From Nyssa sinensis (taxonomy: Eukaryota; Streptophyta; Magnoliopsida; Cornales; Nyssaceae): a stretch of DNA of 64,000 bases. Below are positions 34,201 to 46,475 of this stretch, in pieces. The stretch lies in contig CM018050.1 in NCBI GenBank assembly GCA_008638375.1, positions 27,240,340-27,304,339 of the forward strand. Direction: 5' to 3'. Below the pieces are notes generated by a model. It searched no databases, was not told where the DNA came from, and was given only the letters and a program-made list of their open reading frames with translations. Each line of letters opens with the position of its first letter. Position 1 is the first letter of the stretch. The position numbers and the translations under genes are program-made.

Positions 34201-36715
34201 TAGCATAAGTTACAAACCAGTGATCCGAACTGAGTGCCGTAAGTTTGTGGTAGTTTATTTTGTCATTTGTAAGGTGGGTGATGGGGTTTCGGGGTAGTTA
34301 GGCATTTTGGTCCGTCAAAACCCCAAAATGGGCCTTTTTGAAATAGAAACTTACATAACTTTTAAGCCGATGATCCGAACCGAGTGTCGTAAGTTTGTGC
34401 AAGTCTATTTTATCATTTTTGAGTTGCGTGATGGGGTTTCAAGGTCACTACGTTGATATCCAAAATCTTGGCCCGTCAAAACCCAAAATGGAGCTTTTTG
34501 GAGGGAAAACTTGCATAAGTTTCAAACCAGTGATCCAAACCGAGTGACATAAGTTTGTGCAAGTCTATTTTATCATTTTTGAGGTGTGTGATGGGATTTC
34601 GGGGTCGGTAGGCAGATATCTGGCATTTTGGTTCTTCAAAACCCCAAAACGGGCCTTTTTGGAACAGAAACATGCATAAGTTTCAAACCGGTGATCCGAA
34701 CAAAGTGCCGTAAGTTTTTTCATGTCTATTTTATCATTTTTAAGGTGTGTGATGGGGTTTCAGGCTAAGTAGACCGATATCCGATGTTTTGGTCCGTTAA
34801 AACCCCAAAATGGGACTTTTAAGAGCAAAAAGTTGCATAAGTTTGAAACCAGTGATTCAAACAGAGTGTCGTAAGTTTGTGCAAGTCTATTTTATCATTT
34901 TTGAGGTGTGTCATGGGGTTTCGGGGTCGGTAGGCCAATATCTACCATTTTGGTCCTTTAAAACCCCAAAATGGGCCTTTTTGGAGCAGAAACTTGCATA
35001 AGTTTCAAATTGGTGATTCAGACCGAGTGACGTAAGTTTTTTCATGTCTATTTTATCATTTGTGAGGTGTGTGATGGGGTTTCAGGGTAGTTAGACCAAT
35101 ATCCGATGTTTTGGTCTGTTAAAACCCCAAAATTGGGCTTTTTAGAGCGGAAAGTTGCATAAGTTTGAAACTGGTGATCCGAACAGAGTGTCATAAGTTT
35201 GTGCAAGCCTATGTTATCATTTGTGAAGTTTGTGATGGGGTTTCAGGGTCGATAGGCCGATATCCAGCATTTTGGTCAGTGAAAACCCCAAAATGGGCCT
35301 TTTTGGAGCGGAAACTTGCATAAGTTCCAAACCGGTGATCCGAACCGAGTGTCGTAAGTTTTTTTATGACTATTTTATCATTTTTGAGGTGTTTGATGGG
35401 GTTTTGGGGTAGTTAGACCAATATCTGGTGTTTTGGTCCATTAAAACCCCAAAATAGGGCTTTTTAGAATGGAAAGTTGCATAAGTTTGAAATTGGTGAT
35501 TCGAACCGAGTGCCGTAAATTTTTGTAAGTATATTTTATCATTTATGAGGTGTGTGATAGGGTTTCGGGGTCGGTAGGCCGATATCTGACATTTTGGTCT
35601 GTCAAAACCCCAAAATGGAGCTTTTTATAGCAGAAAGTTGCATAAGTTTGAAATCAGTAATCCGAACCGAGTGGCATAAGTTCGTGTAAGTCTATTTTAT
35701 CATTTTTGAGGTGTGTGATGGGATTTTGGGGTTGGTAGGCCGATATCTGACATTTTGGTTCTTTGAAACCCCAAAATGGGCCTTTTTGGAGCAAAAACTT
35801 GCATAAATTTCAAACTGGTGATCCGAACAAAGTTCCGTAACGTTTTTCATGTCTATGTTATCATTTTTGAGGTGTGTGATGGGGTTTTGAGATAGTTAGA
35901 CCAATATCCGGTATTTTGGTCAGTTAAAACCCCAAAATGGGGCTTTTTGCAGTAGAAAGATGCATAAGTTTGAAACCGGTGATATGAACCGAGTGCTGTA
36001 AGTTTGTTCAAGTCTATTTTATCATTTGTGAAATGTGTGATGGGGTTTCGGGGTTGGTAGGTCGATATTCGGCATTTTGTTCTATGAAAACTCCAAAATG
36101 GGCTTTTTTGGAGTAGAAACTCGTATAAGTTTCAAACCGGTGACCCGAACCGAGTTTCATAAGTTTGTGCAAGTTTATTTTATCATTTTTGAGGCGTGTG
36201 ATGGGGTTTTCAAATCGGTAGGACGATATCCGATATTTTGGTCCGTTAAAACCCCAAATTGAGTCTTTTTAGAGTAAAAACCTACATAAGTTTAAAACTA
36301 GGCATCCAAACCGAGTGTCGTAAGTTCATAAAAGTCAGTTTTATCATTTGTGAGGTGTGTGACGGGGTTTCAAGGTTGGTAGGCTGATATGCGGCACTTT
36401 GGTCCATCAAAACCCTAAATTGGAACTTTTTTTAGCATAAACTTGCATAAGTTTCAAACCGGGCATCCGAACCGAGTGCTGTAAGTTCTTGTAAGTCTAT
36501 TTTATCAGTTGTGAGGTGTGAGATGGGGTTTCAGGATCGGTAAACCGATATTCAGTATTTTGATCCATCAAAACCCAAAAATGGACCTTGTTAGAGTGGA
36601 AAGTTACATAAGTTTTAAACGGTCATTAGAACCGATGAAATTAAGTAAGTTCGTGCAAGTCTATTTTCATATTTAAAGTGTGTCATGCAGTTTCTAGGCC
36701 GTTAGGCCGAAATTT
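34201..36715. repeat. Tandem array, about 16 units of 160 bp, in CACTA
   Basis: The landmark TCTATTTTATCATTT recurs at about 34406, 34566, 34727, 34887, 35048, 35209, 35370, 35532, 35694, 35853, 36017, 36177, 36340 and 36500, with weaker first and last units. Alternate units differ consistently (GGCATTTTGGTCCGTCAAAAC against GATGTTTTGGTCCGTTAAAAC, and GGTCGGTAGGCCG against GTAGTTAGACCA), which suggests a dimer of about 322 bp. The short ORFs in the array are not genes. Confidence 0.9.
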
Positions 36716-36779
36716 GATTTTGTTTTTAATGTAACATTTTCTATAAATAATAAATCCACCAAAGTCATTAATTTTAAAA

Positions 36780-38215
36780 ACTTACCAAGGCTGAACAGAG
36801 CCTCCCTGCTGGCTGATGACTGTCTACATAAGAGTCTCTAGCTAGGTCTGTCGAGCCCAGAGCTCTGTCATCATCTGCTTTAGTTGTGCATTCTGTCTCT
36901 CAACTGCCTCAGCTCTCTAGGTGGCTTTCGTGAAACCTAGCATCGCTCTCGACAGTAAAGGATGACGCCACCAGATGCATCTCGATCATTCCCTAAGCCA
37001 CGCACATATTCGTGCGCCTCCTGCCCAGAATAGTCTCCCAGTATCTGGTCATCGGTTGGTAGATGCTCACTCTCAAGGGTCAGTTGAGCACGCAGTTGGA
37101 CCATCTACTCCTATAAAAACATAAATATATGTTACTACTTTTATAACTTTAGATTAGTATTAAATTAGTAATACTAGTATATATACGTAAATAACTTACA
37201 TAAAGTCGCTGAGCTTCAAGCTCAGTCCAACCCTTCTCGGGGTTATAGTGCGTCATGTGCCACAAATCAATAAGGCTGGGTGGTGCACCAGTCTCCTGGT
37301 CTCGCTGTAGTAAATAAACAGTAGCTTGTGAAGATTGATTTCACGAAAAGATTATACAATAAGAACTTGATACATTTATTAACTTACCATCTCATGCCTA
37401 TACCTAACAAAAGATCGTGATCCACCACAGTGGGTCACCTTTTACTTGCTTCTACTCTCGCTATTTTTCTAGCTAAGTTCCTATACTTGGCCAAAACAAA
37501 AAAGGTTAGTATAAATGACAATGATTTATCATACAACAAAATTAATTTTGACAATTTTTACCTGGATTGCATTACTAGCGAAGCGGTCGCATAATAACAT
37601 CCAATCCTCCACTGTCACCCCCCTGTAGGGTCTGTCGCGAGGCTCTCTACCTACTGCCACCTTCGCCTCGTAGTGCATGTGGAGCCTGTGTCGATAGTTC
37701 CTGAAACGGACTCCCAAGTAACAGCTCACTGCCTTCACGACATAAGGTAGGTAGAGATCGATGTCAAACTTCTCTTGTAAAGCATTTTGTTGTCAAAACA
37801 TTACTTCGTTAGATATGTTAAAATTTAGTTGAATACAATAATAAAAGACATACCAGGATATGCGCATGAATATCCCGTCGCTCCTCGTCAGTGATAAGAC
37901 TCTAGTTACTAATATAGAATGGGGCGCATAGTCGGCAAATGATGCCAACCTCAATGGTGAACTGTTGTACCTACCTACCTACCGACGGGCTTTAGCAAGC
38001 CCGAAGGTATCTCAATCTGAAGTCGCGCACCTCCTTGCTGCCTCCGATCTGAACCTACAAATTGCGATTCTCGATCTACCGCGCCCTCGTCTAAAGGTGG
38101 TGGCCGAAACTTTAGAAGAAATAAAATAGAAACAATTTGTACCATATTTATATAATCATTAAAAAAAAGAAACTATGCATACCATCGACGGCAAGATCGG
38201 TCGACCTTGCAGATG
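36780..38215 (-). pseudogene. CACTA second gene (Transposase_24, Ptta/En-Spm type)
   Basis: Reverse-strand fragments in order are: YLGVRFRNYRHRLHMHYEA and GVTVEDWMLLCDRFASNAIQ (37529-37738); AKYRNLARKIARVEASKR and THCGGSRSFVRYRHEM (37380-37500, one frame change); ETGAPPSLIDLWHMTHYNPE (about 37200-37310); AQLTLESEHLPTDDQILGDY (about 37050-37110). This is the plant transposase family Ptta/En/Spm, a probable TnpA-like DNA-binding protein. Introns are likely between the blocks. Stops and a frameshift make an intact product unlikely. Confidence 0.8.
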
Positions 38216-38441
38216 AAGGGGAAGGGGTCGATGGGTCTGTCCAGGCTGTGCGTCTGCGTGATGATGTTCCAACCCTATCTAAAAAGAAAGTTTAAAAATA
38301 AAATTCCATTACATCATAAAAATGAAAATCCATTACATCATAAAAATGAATACCCATTACATCACAAAATTGAATATCCATTACATCATAAAATTGAAAA
38401 TCCATTACACTTGATCCTAACACATGTAACACCTATTACAA

Positions 38442-39153
38442 TTATTCATTTGAGACTGTATCATCATCTGTTCTTAAAATTTCTTCATTCTCAGTACAAT
38501 ACTCTAACAATGTATCATCATCAAAATCACTTTCCTCATCATCATCATCATCATCATCATTAATGAAAGTTGCATCCCTCGAATTTAACTGTGTGGTATT
38601 AGTGACGTCAGAAGCTACAACATGATCTGGTTCTATATCAGTTCTATTCAACCGATACGAAGTAACATCTTCTTGATCATGGCGGACAATACCATCGTAG
38701 GTAGATTGAGACTCTTCTTGTAGTGCCTCCCCAATCCTCTCTAAATCTTCATCTCCCTCTTCAACTTCTAATACATCATAAACATTTCTAGACTTTATTT
38801 TTTGGACAACATGCCAATCACCTTTGATTATTGTGTCCTTCAAATGCAAAACTTGTTTTGCTTGAGATGGCAATACATACGGATCATCTTTAAATGTCAT
38901 ACGTGACGTATTAACACTTATAAAGTGCTTGTCGATTTACATTCCAATCTTCTTGTTACTTACATCCCACCAATCATATTTAAACATATACATAGAATGA
39001 TCGAAGCAATAATGTAATTGTATGATATCTTGTAAAACACCATAGTACTCTACAATTTGTCCTGCTTTATAATCTCCCTGAACAAGGACACTGTTATTCT
39101 ATGTTCGCCAGCTGACCTCACGTTCCCTCATGTGAAATGGACACTGTTATTCT
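38442..39153 (-). pseudogene. CACTA transposase C-terminal region (DUF4216-like)
   Basis: The reverse strand reads GQIVEYYGVLQDIIQLHY, then MFKYDWWDVSNKKIGM (stop), then MTFKDDPYVLPSQAKQVLHL and GDWHVVQKIKSRNVYDVLEV from 38900, ending in an acidic tail. YYGVLxxIIxL, KxDWWDV, PFVLxxQAKQV and W-VVQK are landmarks of the domain at the C-terminus of TnpD-like CACTA transposases. It is joined at about 39153 directly to the N-terminal part, with the catalytic middle missing. Confidence 0.85.
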
Positions 39154-39444
39154 GAGACATGTACAACCTTTGTAGCCTAGGTTTTAGGAAAAAATATCTC
39201 AACATCTTGTGCGAAATTGTATTGTTCTTTCCTTCGTTCAGCTTGTACCTGGGTTCGTGGCACACCGTGCACTCCATACATTGTTCAGTCTCCTTTTAAA
39301 ATAACATGCAAGCATGTATGGGAATATACACGAGGCCCAAATCTCTTAATATTCTTTTCGTCTCGTAATATGATTTCAGAAGGGTTTCCCTAGTAGGAAG
39401 TGTTGCTTTAATCAATTCAATGACCATATTAAATGATTTGTTAC
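39154..39444 (-). pseudogene. CACTA transposase N-terminal part, segment 2
   Basis: The reverse strand reads NKSFNMVIELIKATLPTRET, LLKSYYETKRILRDLGLVY, IHACMLF (stop), KETEQCMECTVCHEPRYK and MLRYFFLKPRLQRLYMS. This is the Transposase_21 N-terminal region with its CxxC pair. It continues directly from 42500-43013 once the solo LTR and one copy of gttac are set aside. A deletion follows at LYMS. Confidence 0.88.
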
Positions 39445-42400
39445 TGTCACGCCCCGAATTCCAGCGAATCCGAGGCGCGAGTAACGAGATAAAGGAAAAT
39501 AAAATAATAAAGAAATAAAAGATAATACCGACATTCTCATACATTCTGTCCACTGTTTTGATACATACATAGAGTCCAGTCCACTTGCTCACAACATGTA
39601 AAACAAAACACAGTCTTGGGCTTATGCCCTTATACAATATCGAAAACAAAACGCCCCTTGGGCCTAACACCGTCCCTAATCAGATCATCTCCACGTCTCG
39701 TACTGCTGGGACATCATCTGAAATGTTTGCCCCATTAAGGGGTCAGCTCAACATGCTAGTACAATATAATGCTAATGCAAGAAACAAAACTAAGGTCGTG
39801 GCATGTGTAAGTGTACAGTTATTTCTATATGACATCTGATATCATGATGGCAGTATATGAGCAGTGTATAGTATATGTACAGTATGCGTGACACACCCAT
39901 GCAACTCTATGCCACCCATGTCTCATGATACGGTCATTCTCCGCTGGCATGAGTACCGCCACGTATGTCTCGCTTCACGGTCCGGAATCCGTCAGGCTTG
40001 CGAGTACCTATTGGCCGATTTTGGGTTTTTCACCACAGGATCTGCACCCTCATAATGCAAAGCACCAAGTGCTTACCACGCCATGTCCAAAGAATTTCAC
40101 TATGCCAATATGCTCTGATCTCATCATGTCATGATGCATCTCATTCATACATAAAACATGCCTTCAAGTACATAATTCATAATATCAATAGTTCTTCAAA
40201 GCACATTATTCACACACTATACTAACACATGCAGTATACCCATAATCATCATACAACTCAACAAGATAGCACGTAGCACATAAACATGTGAACACTCAAG
40301 CAAACATGTGAACAATTAATGCAGCAAAGCAAGTACTCCTAATCTCAATTCTATTTCTTACTTAGCACAATATATCGTACCTGGTAATCGATCTCAAACT
40401 GGAAAAGTGTACTCGTAGTAAGGTGAAACCACCGTAAGAACACCGAAGGCTAGGTCACCTTTTCTTTGCCTTTCCGTGTCCCTATAATTCATAACATGAA
40501 ACTCAGTTTAATTGTCACTTGAATTATGCTATTCATCAAATTTTATGTCTTTAATTCATAAGCTTCTATTTTGCTAAATTAGACCCTACCATTGAGTCCG
40601 GAACGTCGAAGAAAATAAGTTTAGGCTTTTGTAGAATTCAATTCGGACTCCTGGGTTCAAAAGGGCAAAACAGTCATTTTGCACTTTACACGTGTCCTCA
40701 CATTTCGTGACCTCTTTTTACAATTCGGACTCCACTGTTGAGTCCGGAACGCTCGAGATAATTAAGTTTCACTACTCGTTTACTAAATTCAGAGTTCATT
40801 TGACTGTATTTCAATTCAGGGGCATTTTGGTAATTTTATATGTTACTGCGGGTCTTTTATTTTTTGGGACCCCGTCTCGTAAAACGGATCTCACCATTGG
40901 CCTCAGAATGGCCGAGATAGTCAAAATACACTAATGACTTGTCTCATTTGGACTCCGGGATATTTTTGAATATTTAAATAATTAAATTAATTTAATTAAT
41001 TAATTTAATTAATTAATTTATTAATATTTTATTCAGGAGGGTCAAATCAGAATTATTAATAGTTGGGGGGTCAATTTATAATTTCCGTAAGTTTTGGGTT
41101 AATTTTCAATTATCAAAAGTTCAGGGGCAGAATTGTAAATTTGAATTCTCCTATTCCTAATTCGGACAGCCAAACAAGGATCAGCCTAAAACAGGGATAA
41201 GATATCCCTGTTCTTATTATTTCAGATTTTTAATTTCATAAACCCATAACCAAACAGCCCCCTTTACCCTTTTAATTTAAAACACATGGCGACACGTGGC
41301 AAAGGCGGTCCACACCCGCCCGAACCGGACCCGAACTGACCCGACCAGACCCGGAACAGACCCCCCCTTCTTCCCCGATTTTTCGGTGACGCCCAGTAGG
41401 GTTCCGGCGCCTCTTCCGGCGCCGGCGACCGATTTCCGGTGGCTTTTTCATGTTTTCAAAATGCCATCTTCTAGAGTTTTTCAAGTAGGTTTCACTCCCA
41501 TCTTCCATTTTCAGTTTAGACCAACGGATTTTCACGAAATAGGGCTCAAAGGCCCACGGCCGAATCTCCGGCCAGCTGAATATCTTCAGTTTCTCACTCG
41601 GTTGTTCACGGTTTTCCATCATTTCTTTCTCATTTCATTTTCTGCACTTATTAGGGTTATTTCTATCTCATTAGATTCAAGCTTTGTACATAAAATGCTA
41701 ATCCAACCCCCCCATGACCGTGACCTGCAAACCCCTTTTTCTCCCTCATTTTTCAACCATTTTCCTTCATTCTTTTTGCAAAACAATCCTCACAACATAC
41801 ACTTTAAAACCCTATGCATCAAATAAATTATCATGCCAAAAAAAAAATAATAATAAAACAGAAGGGGTGCACTTACGGATTTTCTGAGCTTTCTCTCTCT
41901 AGCCGTGCCTTCTTTCACCCTCTTGCTCCGAGCTCGAACCAAGCTTCAAACTCTCTCTCAGAGCTCTATTTCTCTCCCTATTCTCTGTTTCTTTCCTTCT
42001 CTTTTCTCCCCAACCGAGACTACACTTATGCACACACACAAACCAAATCTCTCACGTCTCTCCCTCACAGCCACTATTCTTGACTCCCTCTCCACCGTCA
42101 GCCACCTTTTGCTTCCCCCCAAATGCAGCTTTGCATTTAATGCAAAGCTGCTACTATATATCCACATATATATATATATATATATTATCATCACACACAC
42201 ACTAGTTTCACACACTCCCCAATCGGCTGTCCTTCTAGTTTGGTTACAAACACACACACACACACGCCCAGTTACACATGCACACCATGCACTGCTATAC
42301 TTAACTATACACACACTCATATACATATACATATGCTACACATACATATATAACCCATATACATTCATACATTCTTTAATTTTTAATTAATAATAATAAT

Positions 42401-42499
42401 AAAAATAATAAATATAATAATAATAATAATAATAATAAAATTTTAATTAACCAAGAACAATGATAAAAAAAAAAAAAAAAAAAATTCCATGTCATAACA
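39445..42499 (+). mobile_element. Solo LTR, family S1 copy 2 (3055 bp)
   Basis: It begins TGTCACGCCCCGAATTCC and ends ATGTCATAACA, flanked by gttac (39440-39444) and gttac (42500-42504). It lies inside the CACTA transposase coding region and so is younger than that element. It carries the G-box at about 41292, the GC-rich CCGGCGCC block, a 27-bp palindrome at 42125-42151 and terminal TA, AC and AAT tracts. Confidence 0.93.
42125..42151. repeat. Perfect 27-bp palindrome in solo LTR copy 2
   Basis: GCAGCTTTGCATT, one central T, then its exact inverse. The same 27 bases recur at 55030-55056 in copy 3 but not in copy 1. Confidence 0.95.
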
Positions 42500-43013
42500 G
42501 TTACTCCATCAATTGATGGTCTTAATATGAAGGAGTTTCACAAGAAAATCTAGTTTCAAAAACTTATCGCAACCTGGATATAACAGCTGCCTTGCTTCCC
42601 TCAACAAGGACTCAAACACTTCTGATTGTCCTGTGTCACTCTTGTGACTATGAGCCCTAGTTGTAGCCCCCTGCAAGTCTACCAGCATTTGTGGCAAGCC
42701 TTCGTAACCAACCCCAACATTATCGCCTAAGTCATCATCGTCGTCTTCTTCTTTATCCTCAAATACCACTCATACGTCATGGTGTTCCCCATGAAATTCC
42801 TAACACGCATACCTCTTGTCCATTCCTGTGTAGGAGTAGGTGCTCTTTGGCCTCATCTATATACATATAATTCTTATTATTGCACCTCTTACATAGACAT
42901 CTTATCATATTTCTCCCATCTGCAGATGCACGAGCAAACTCAATAAAATCTTTGATCCCCTTCACATACCTTGGCAAATGCCTACCCCTCAAGTCCATCC
43001 AACTCTTATCCAT
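42500..43013 (-). pseudogene. CACTA transposase N-terminal part, segment 1
   Basis: ATG at 43013 gives MDKSWMDLRGRHLPRYVKGI, then ADGRNMIRCLCKRCNNKNYM and DEAKEHLLL, the transposase-associated zinc-binding domain (C-x-C-x2-C). A frameshift and two stops follow near 42770-42830 (FHGEHHDV). The segment 42509-42769 reads an acidic run, then LLREARQLLYPGCDKF and LKLDFLVKLLHIKTIN (stop) WSN, the start of Transposase_21. The TnpD-like protein would cut and join CACTA ends. This copy is dead. Confidence 0.87.
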
Positions 43014-44133
43014 TTTCGTCTGCCTAATACAAGTAAAAAATGTTGCTCATTATAAATATGAAACATGAATCCTAACGCCTCCAACTTCTCTCTAAAGGGT
43101 AAGGTGGTCTTATCCCATTCGTGAATACACAATCTACATTGCAATCAGCAACAAATCAAATGCTTGATTCCACTCAAAGAAAATTTCGACAGTATCTCCC
43201 TACGGTTTTCCAAGTAGGTTATCCTAGAGAACAATAGGAGATCGTGCTAAAATTTTCTCATAATGGATTATTCAAGCATGTGCTATTGATTGCAATGCAG
43301 ATTTATGCATTCCCAAACTGTCCTACTCTGGACAATTCAAGAATCAATTTTTATACACATGAGCTCAATCACGAATAGATTTCACGACAAGATTCACATT
43401 GTGATGAAAATGACTCCCGAACGGGGCTAGGCTTACATGAATGCAATCCCTAACTTATAAAACTAGTCCTAATTTTTTTTTTTTACGAACTAATCCCTTA
43501 AAAAAAATATCCAAATAAAACAGTAAGGTTTTTCACAGAGTCGTAGCTACTTTGTGAAAGTTTTTGTTATTGTATTGATCAACTATAGAAATAATATCTA
43601 AACTTAGCTTATTCTCCACAAATGCACGTTTTCAATATAAGAAAAATAAAGTAAATAATTGAATCGAACATTTTCCCTGTAGCAAACTAAAAGAAAAAAT
43701 TTATTTATAAAAGGGCAGTCCCATTGCAGCAGCTTCTGCTACTGGGGTCTGGGGAGGATTAGATCTACATAGCCTTAATCCGAGAGTAGAAAATTTTTAT
43801 GTTGATATATGTGTATATTGCTTGATGAAAGAATTAGAACAATTTTCACAAAGAAGTGTTAAAAATCAAAATAGAAGCTCTAGTATACTTATAAATGTGT
43901 GTGATTTCAACTATAAACTTATAAATGTGTGTCACATTAGATAGATTATGATATTAAGACTATGTTTTAAATGAGTGGTGGTCTAACGGTAGATTAATGC
44001 ATTTTCAAATCTAACTAGAACTTAATTGATGAATTCAAGTGACATAGGCCATAAATAAACTCAAGGTAACCATCTCGAATAAAATACTATAGCCAATATT
44101 ACCCAAAACTTGGGATAACCAACCATTTTTTGG

Positions 44134-44164
<31 letters not shown>

Positions 44165-45019
44165 GTAGTAAAACAATATAAAAATAGTCAATGATAGGCA
44201 AATCAATTTTAAAAACATCGTAATAATGTCATTTATGTCAAAATTTGAATTGCATTATCACCGAGTTTTCCTACCATTGGACCTTTTTCTTTTTTTTTTG
44301 GGAGGGTTAGTGGCCGAAGATAATATGGTTTTAGCAAAACTTGGATTGAAAAGAATGTCTTTCTGAAAATACAGTCATGACAACACCCTTTAAAGAGAGA
44401 ATAGACATTGTAGAGGACACAATTTCCCATAAACCAAAAAACATTGACAAAAGGAAAAGCTAATTCAGAACCTTAAAATACCCAACTCACCTACTTCACA
44501 AATCCAACTCTTTTTTTGGGTTTTTTTTTTTTTTTTTTGTTTTTCCTTCCTTACTCGTAGAAAGATTTTAAGGAAAACTGACTACACATTTAAGTACCCT
44601 TTAATAACTGAACTCCCTAATATTTTTTACATTTATGAATACTAGCCCTTTTGGAATCTTGAATCTACTTGGTGCAGTTATTTGCAAGTGAAAATACGCA
44701 CACACACACACACAAAGAGGAATTTACTTGTAAGAATGGATGATAAATAACAACACAATTTATTTTAAAAAATCATTAACTAACAATAATAGAAAGAGAG
44801 GGATAAAATTACTAATGGGGTTTCGGGAGTTACTGTCTTACCAGAAAAGTCGTCATCGCCGATTGGGTTGTCCGTTGCCATCACCGAATGTGCCGTCTGC
44901 CATTGTCCGAACCGTGCTTGGGGAGTGAGAGTGACAGATCGAGAGGGAGAAAAAAATAAGGGATCGAACCAGAGAGGAGAAAAAGAAGAAGAAACCAGGG
45001 GTCGCGACTGCATTATAAA
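43014..45019 (-). other. CACTA 5' region without clear coding sequence
   Basis: AT-rich. A GA/CT-rich leader-like stretch lies at 44860-45010 and includes MADGTFGDGNGQP on the reverse strand, possibly a first exon. A (CA)n run is at about 44697-44716. T-runs are at 44293-44300 and 44513-44538. Confidence 0.4.
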
Positions 45020-45314
45020 TAGGGGACTTTTTAGCAACGCACAATGAGCGTCGCTAAAAAGTCCTCATGCATCGCAAAAAAGCCATAACACGACGTCGTT
45101 TTACTAATCAAACTATTAGCGATGCTTACACGTGCATTGCCAATAAAGTCTTGTCCGTCACCAAAAAATTTGCTCCTATTTTTTTCACGCAGGAAAGCCC
45201 TTTTTGTTGCTTTTTAGCGACGCACATGAGGTATGTCGCGAATAGTGTCTTTTTGCGACGCTTACTGTGCATCGCAAATAAGGTGCGTCGCAAAAAATAT
45301 AATTTTTTGTAGTG
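45020..45314. repeat. Subterminal repeats, CACTA 5' end
   Basis: TTAGCAACGCACAATGAGCG, TTTAGCGACGCACATGAGG and GTGCATCGCAAATAAGG pairs run up to the terminal TTTTTTGTAGTG. They are the same repeat type as at 33300-33765 but more diverged. Confidence 0.8.
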
Positions 45315-46475
45315 ATATATATACATATATATTTATGTATATGTATATATAAATGATATACATGTACAAATATAAGGGAAAAAGAGAAAGCATCAATAGT
45401 GATGCATTAAATAAATAATTTAATATAATAATAATAATAATAATAACAACAACATTTATACTAATAATATGTCATTCATCTAGTATTCTACCTAATCTAA
45501 AGGAGACCCTAAGCTAATCAAGTCATGCGTAAGTAATTAATGAGCATAAACCTATTAATATAATAAATATTAAAATTTAAATTTGGTTACCAAAAAGAAT
45601 TACCAAGTACGTTTTCACATGACCCAGATTAATAATTGATAGAAAAATAATTTAAAGGAATGAACAACACCATTGTGTCCTATGTGTCAAAAAAATACTG
45701 GGATATTAATTTTCATGCAATTCTGAGATAGAAATCCGAACACTTATATGACAAAACGCCAAAATAAAAAAGATTGTAACACTGCAAGTTGGCATAACGG
45801 AAGTAATAAGATATTTATCACATGATTCTCCAAGTTTGTCCACCTATATATGTCAAATGCACCAAGACTTTAAAACTCAAGAACATGCAAAAGTCACAAG
45901 ACTTTCTAAAAATTTTAAAAAGTGATGTTGAACAAGTTGTGGAGGCTTTTGAAGAACAATTGGGACATTCCAAGTCTCATTTCAAAAAAAAAAAAAAAGT
46001 ACTAGTAGACGCAGAGTTAGTCTGACATTTTTGCCATTTATATTAATTTTTTATTTTGTAATTACTTTTTTTAAGGAAGTCTGAATTAACTTCTGCTTGT
46101 AGCTATAGTTTCCTACTTTGATATGGTTTTTAGTTTTCTAAAAAGTCCCAATTTTTATTAATTTTAGATTTTTTTTTTCAAAATTATTCTAGTTTCCTAA
46201 TTGTAGTAGGACTAGTATAAGAAATTAATAGATTCATATTCAAATTAGTAGTAGTTTTAGCCTATATATATGATGTAAATCAATCTTTATTATTCAGATT
46301 ATCAATAATATATTTTTGTTTAAAAATTTTGATATTTGTTCTTTTTGGGTGAGAAGTCCTTTTTGTTCTTGGTTACTAAAGAATTCAACATATTTGATTC
46401 TCCTCTACGTTTCACACTGCGTTAGAAAGTCTAGCACCTAACCTACTTACCACCTTGTGAATTAAGCTACCAATG
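45315..46475 (+). other. Spacer with probable LTR relic
   Basis: An (AAT)n tract is at 45426-45446. From about 46020 the sequence resembles the right half of a gypsy LTR: CCTAATTGTAGTAGGACTAG, CCTATATATATGATGTAAATC, then a TTATTATTCAGATTATC tail. No defined ends were found. The frame at 45822-46025 is unrecognised and ends in a Lys run. Confidence 0.35.

Larger units (their letters stand above)
33286..45314 (-). mobile_element. CACTA (En/Spm-type) transposon, 12 kb, with nested LTR
   Basis: The left end is CACTACAGGAAAAGAG at 33286. The right end, on the reverse strand, is CACTACAAAAAATTATA at 45314. The flanks are ata on both sides (33283-33285 and 45315-45317), the 3-bp duplication expected for CACTA, although the local DNA is TA-rich so a chance match is possible. 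Both ends carry TTAGCGACGC-type subterminal repeats. Two transposon genes, both on the reverse strand and both decayed, lie inside, so it cannot move by itself. Without the nested solo LTR (39445-42499) it is about 9 kb. Confidence 0.87.

Noticed and set aside
34201..36715. CRISPR-like array
   Set aside because: Units are about 160 bp and similar along their whole length, with no short repeat/unique spacer pattern, in a plant CACTA element.
38207..38563. His-rich ORF (plus)
   Set aside because: Antisense of the acidic tail of the CACTA transposase plus a CATTACATCATAAAA tandem repeat at about 38306-38405.
42125..42151. MicroRNA precursor at the palindrome
   Set aside because: A 13-bp stem with a one-base loop is too short for a plant microRNA precursor.
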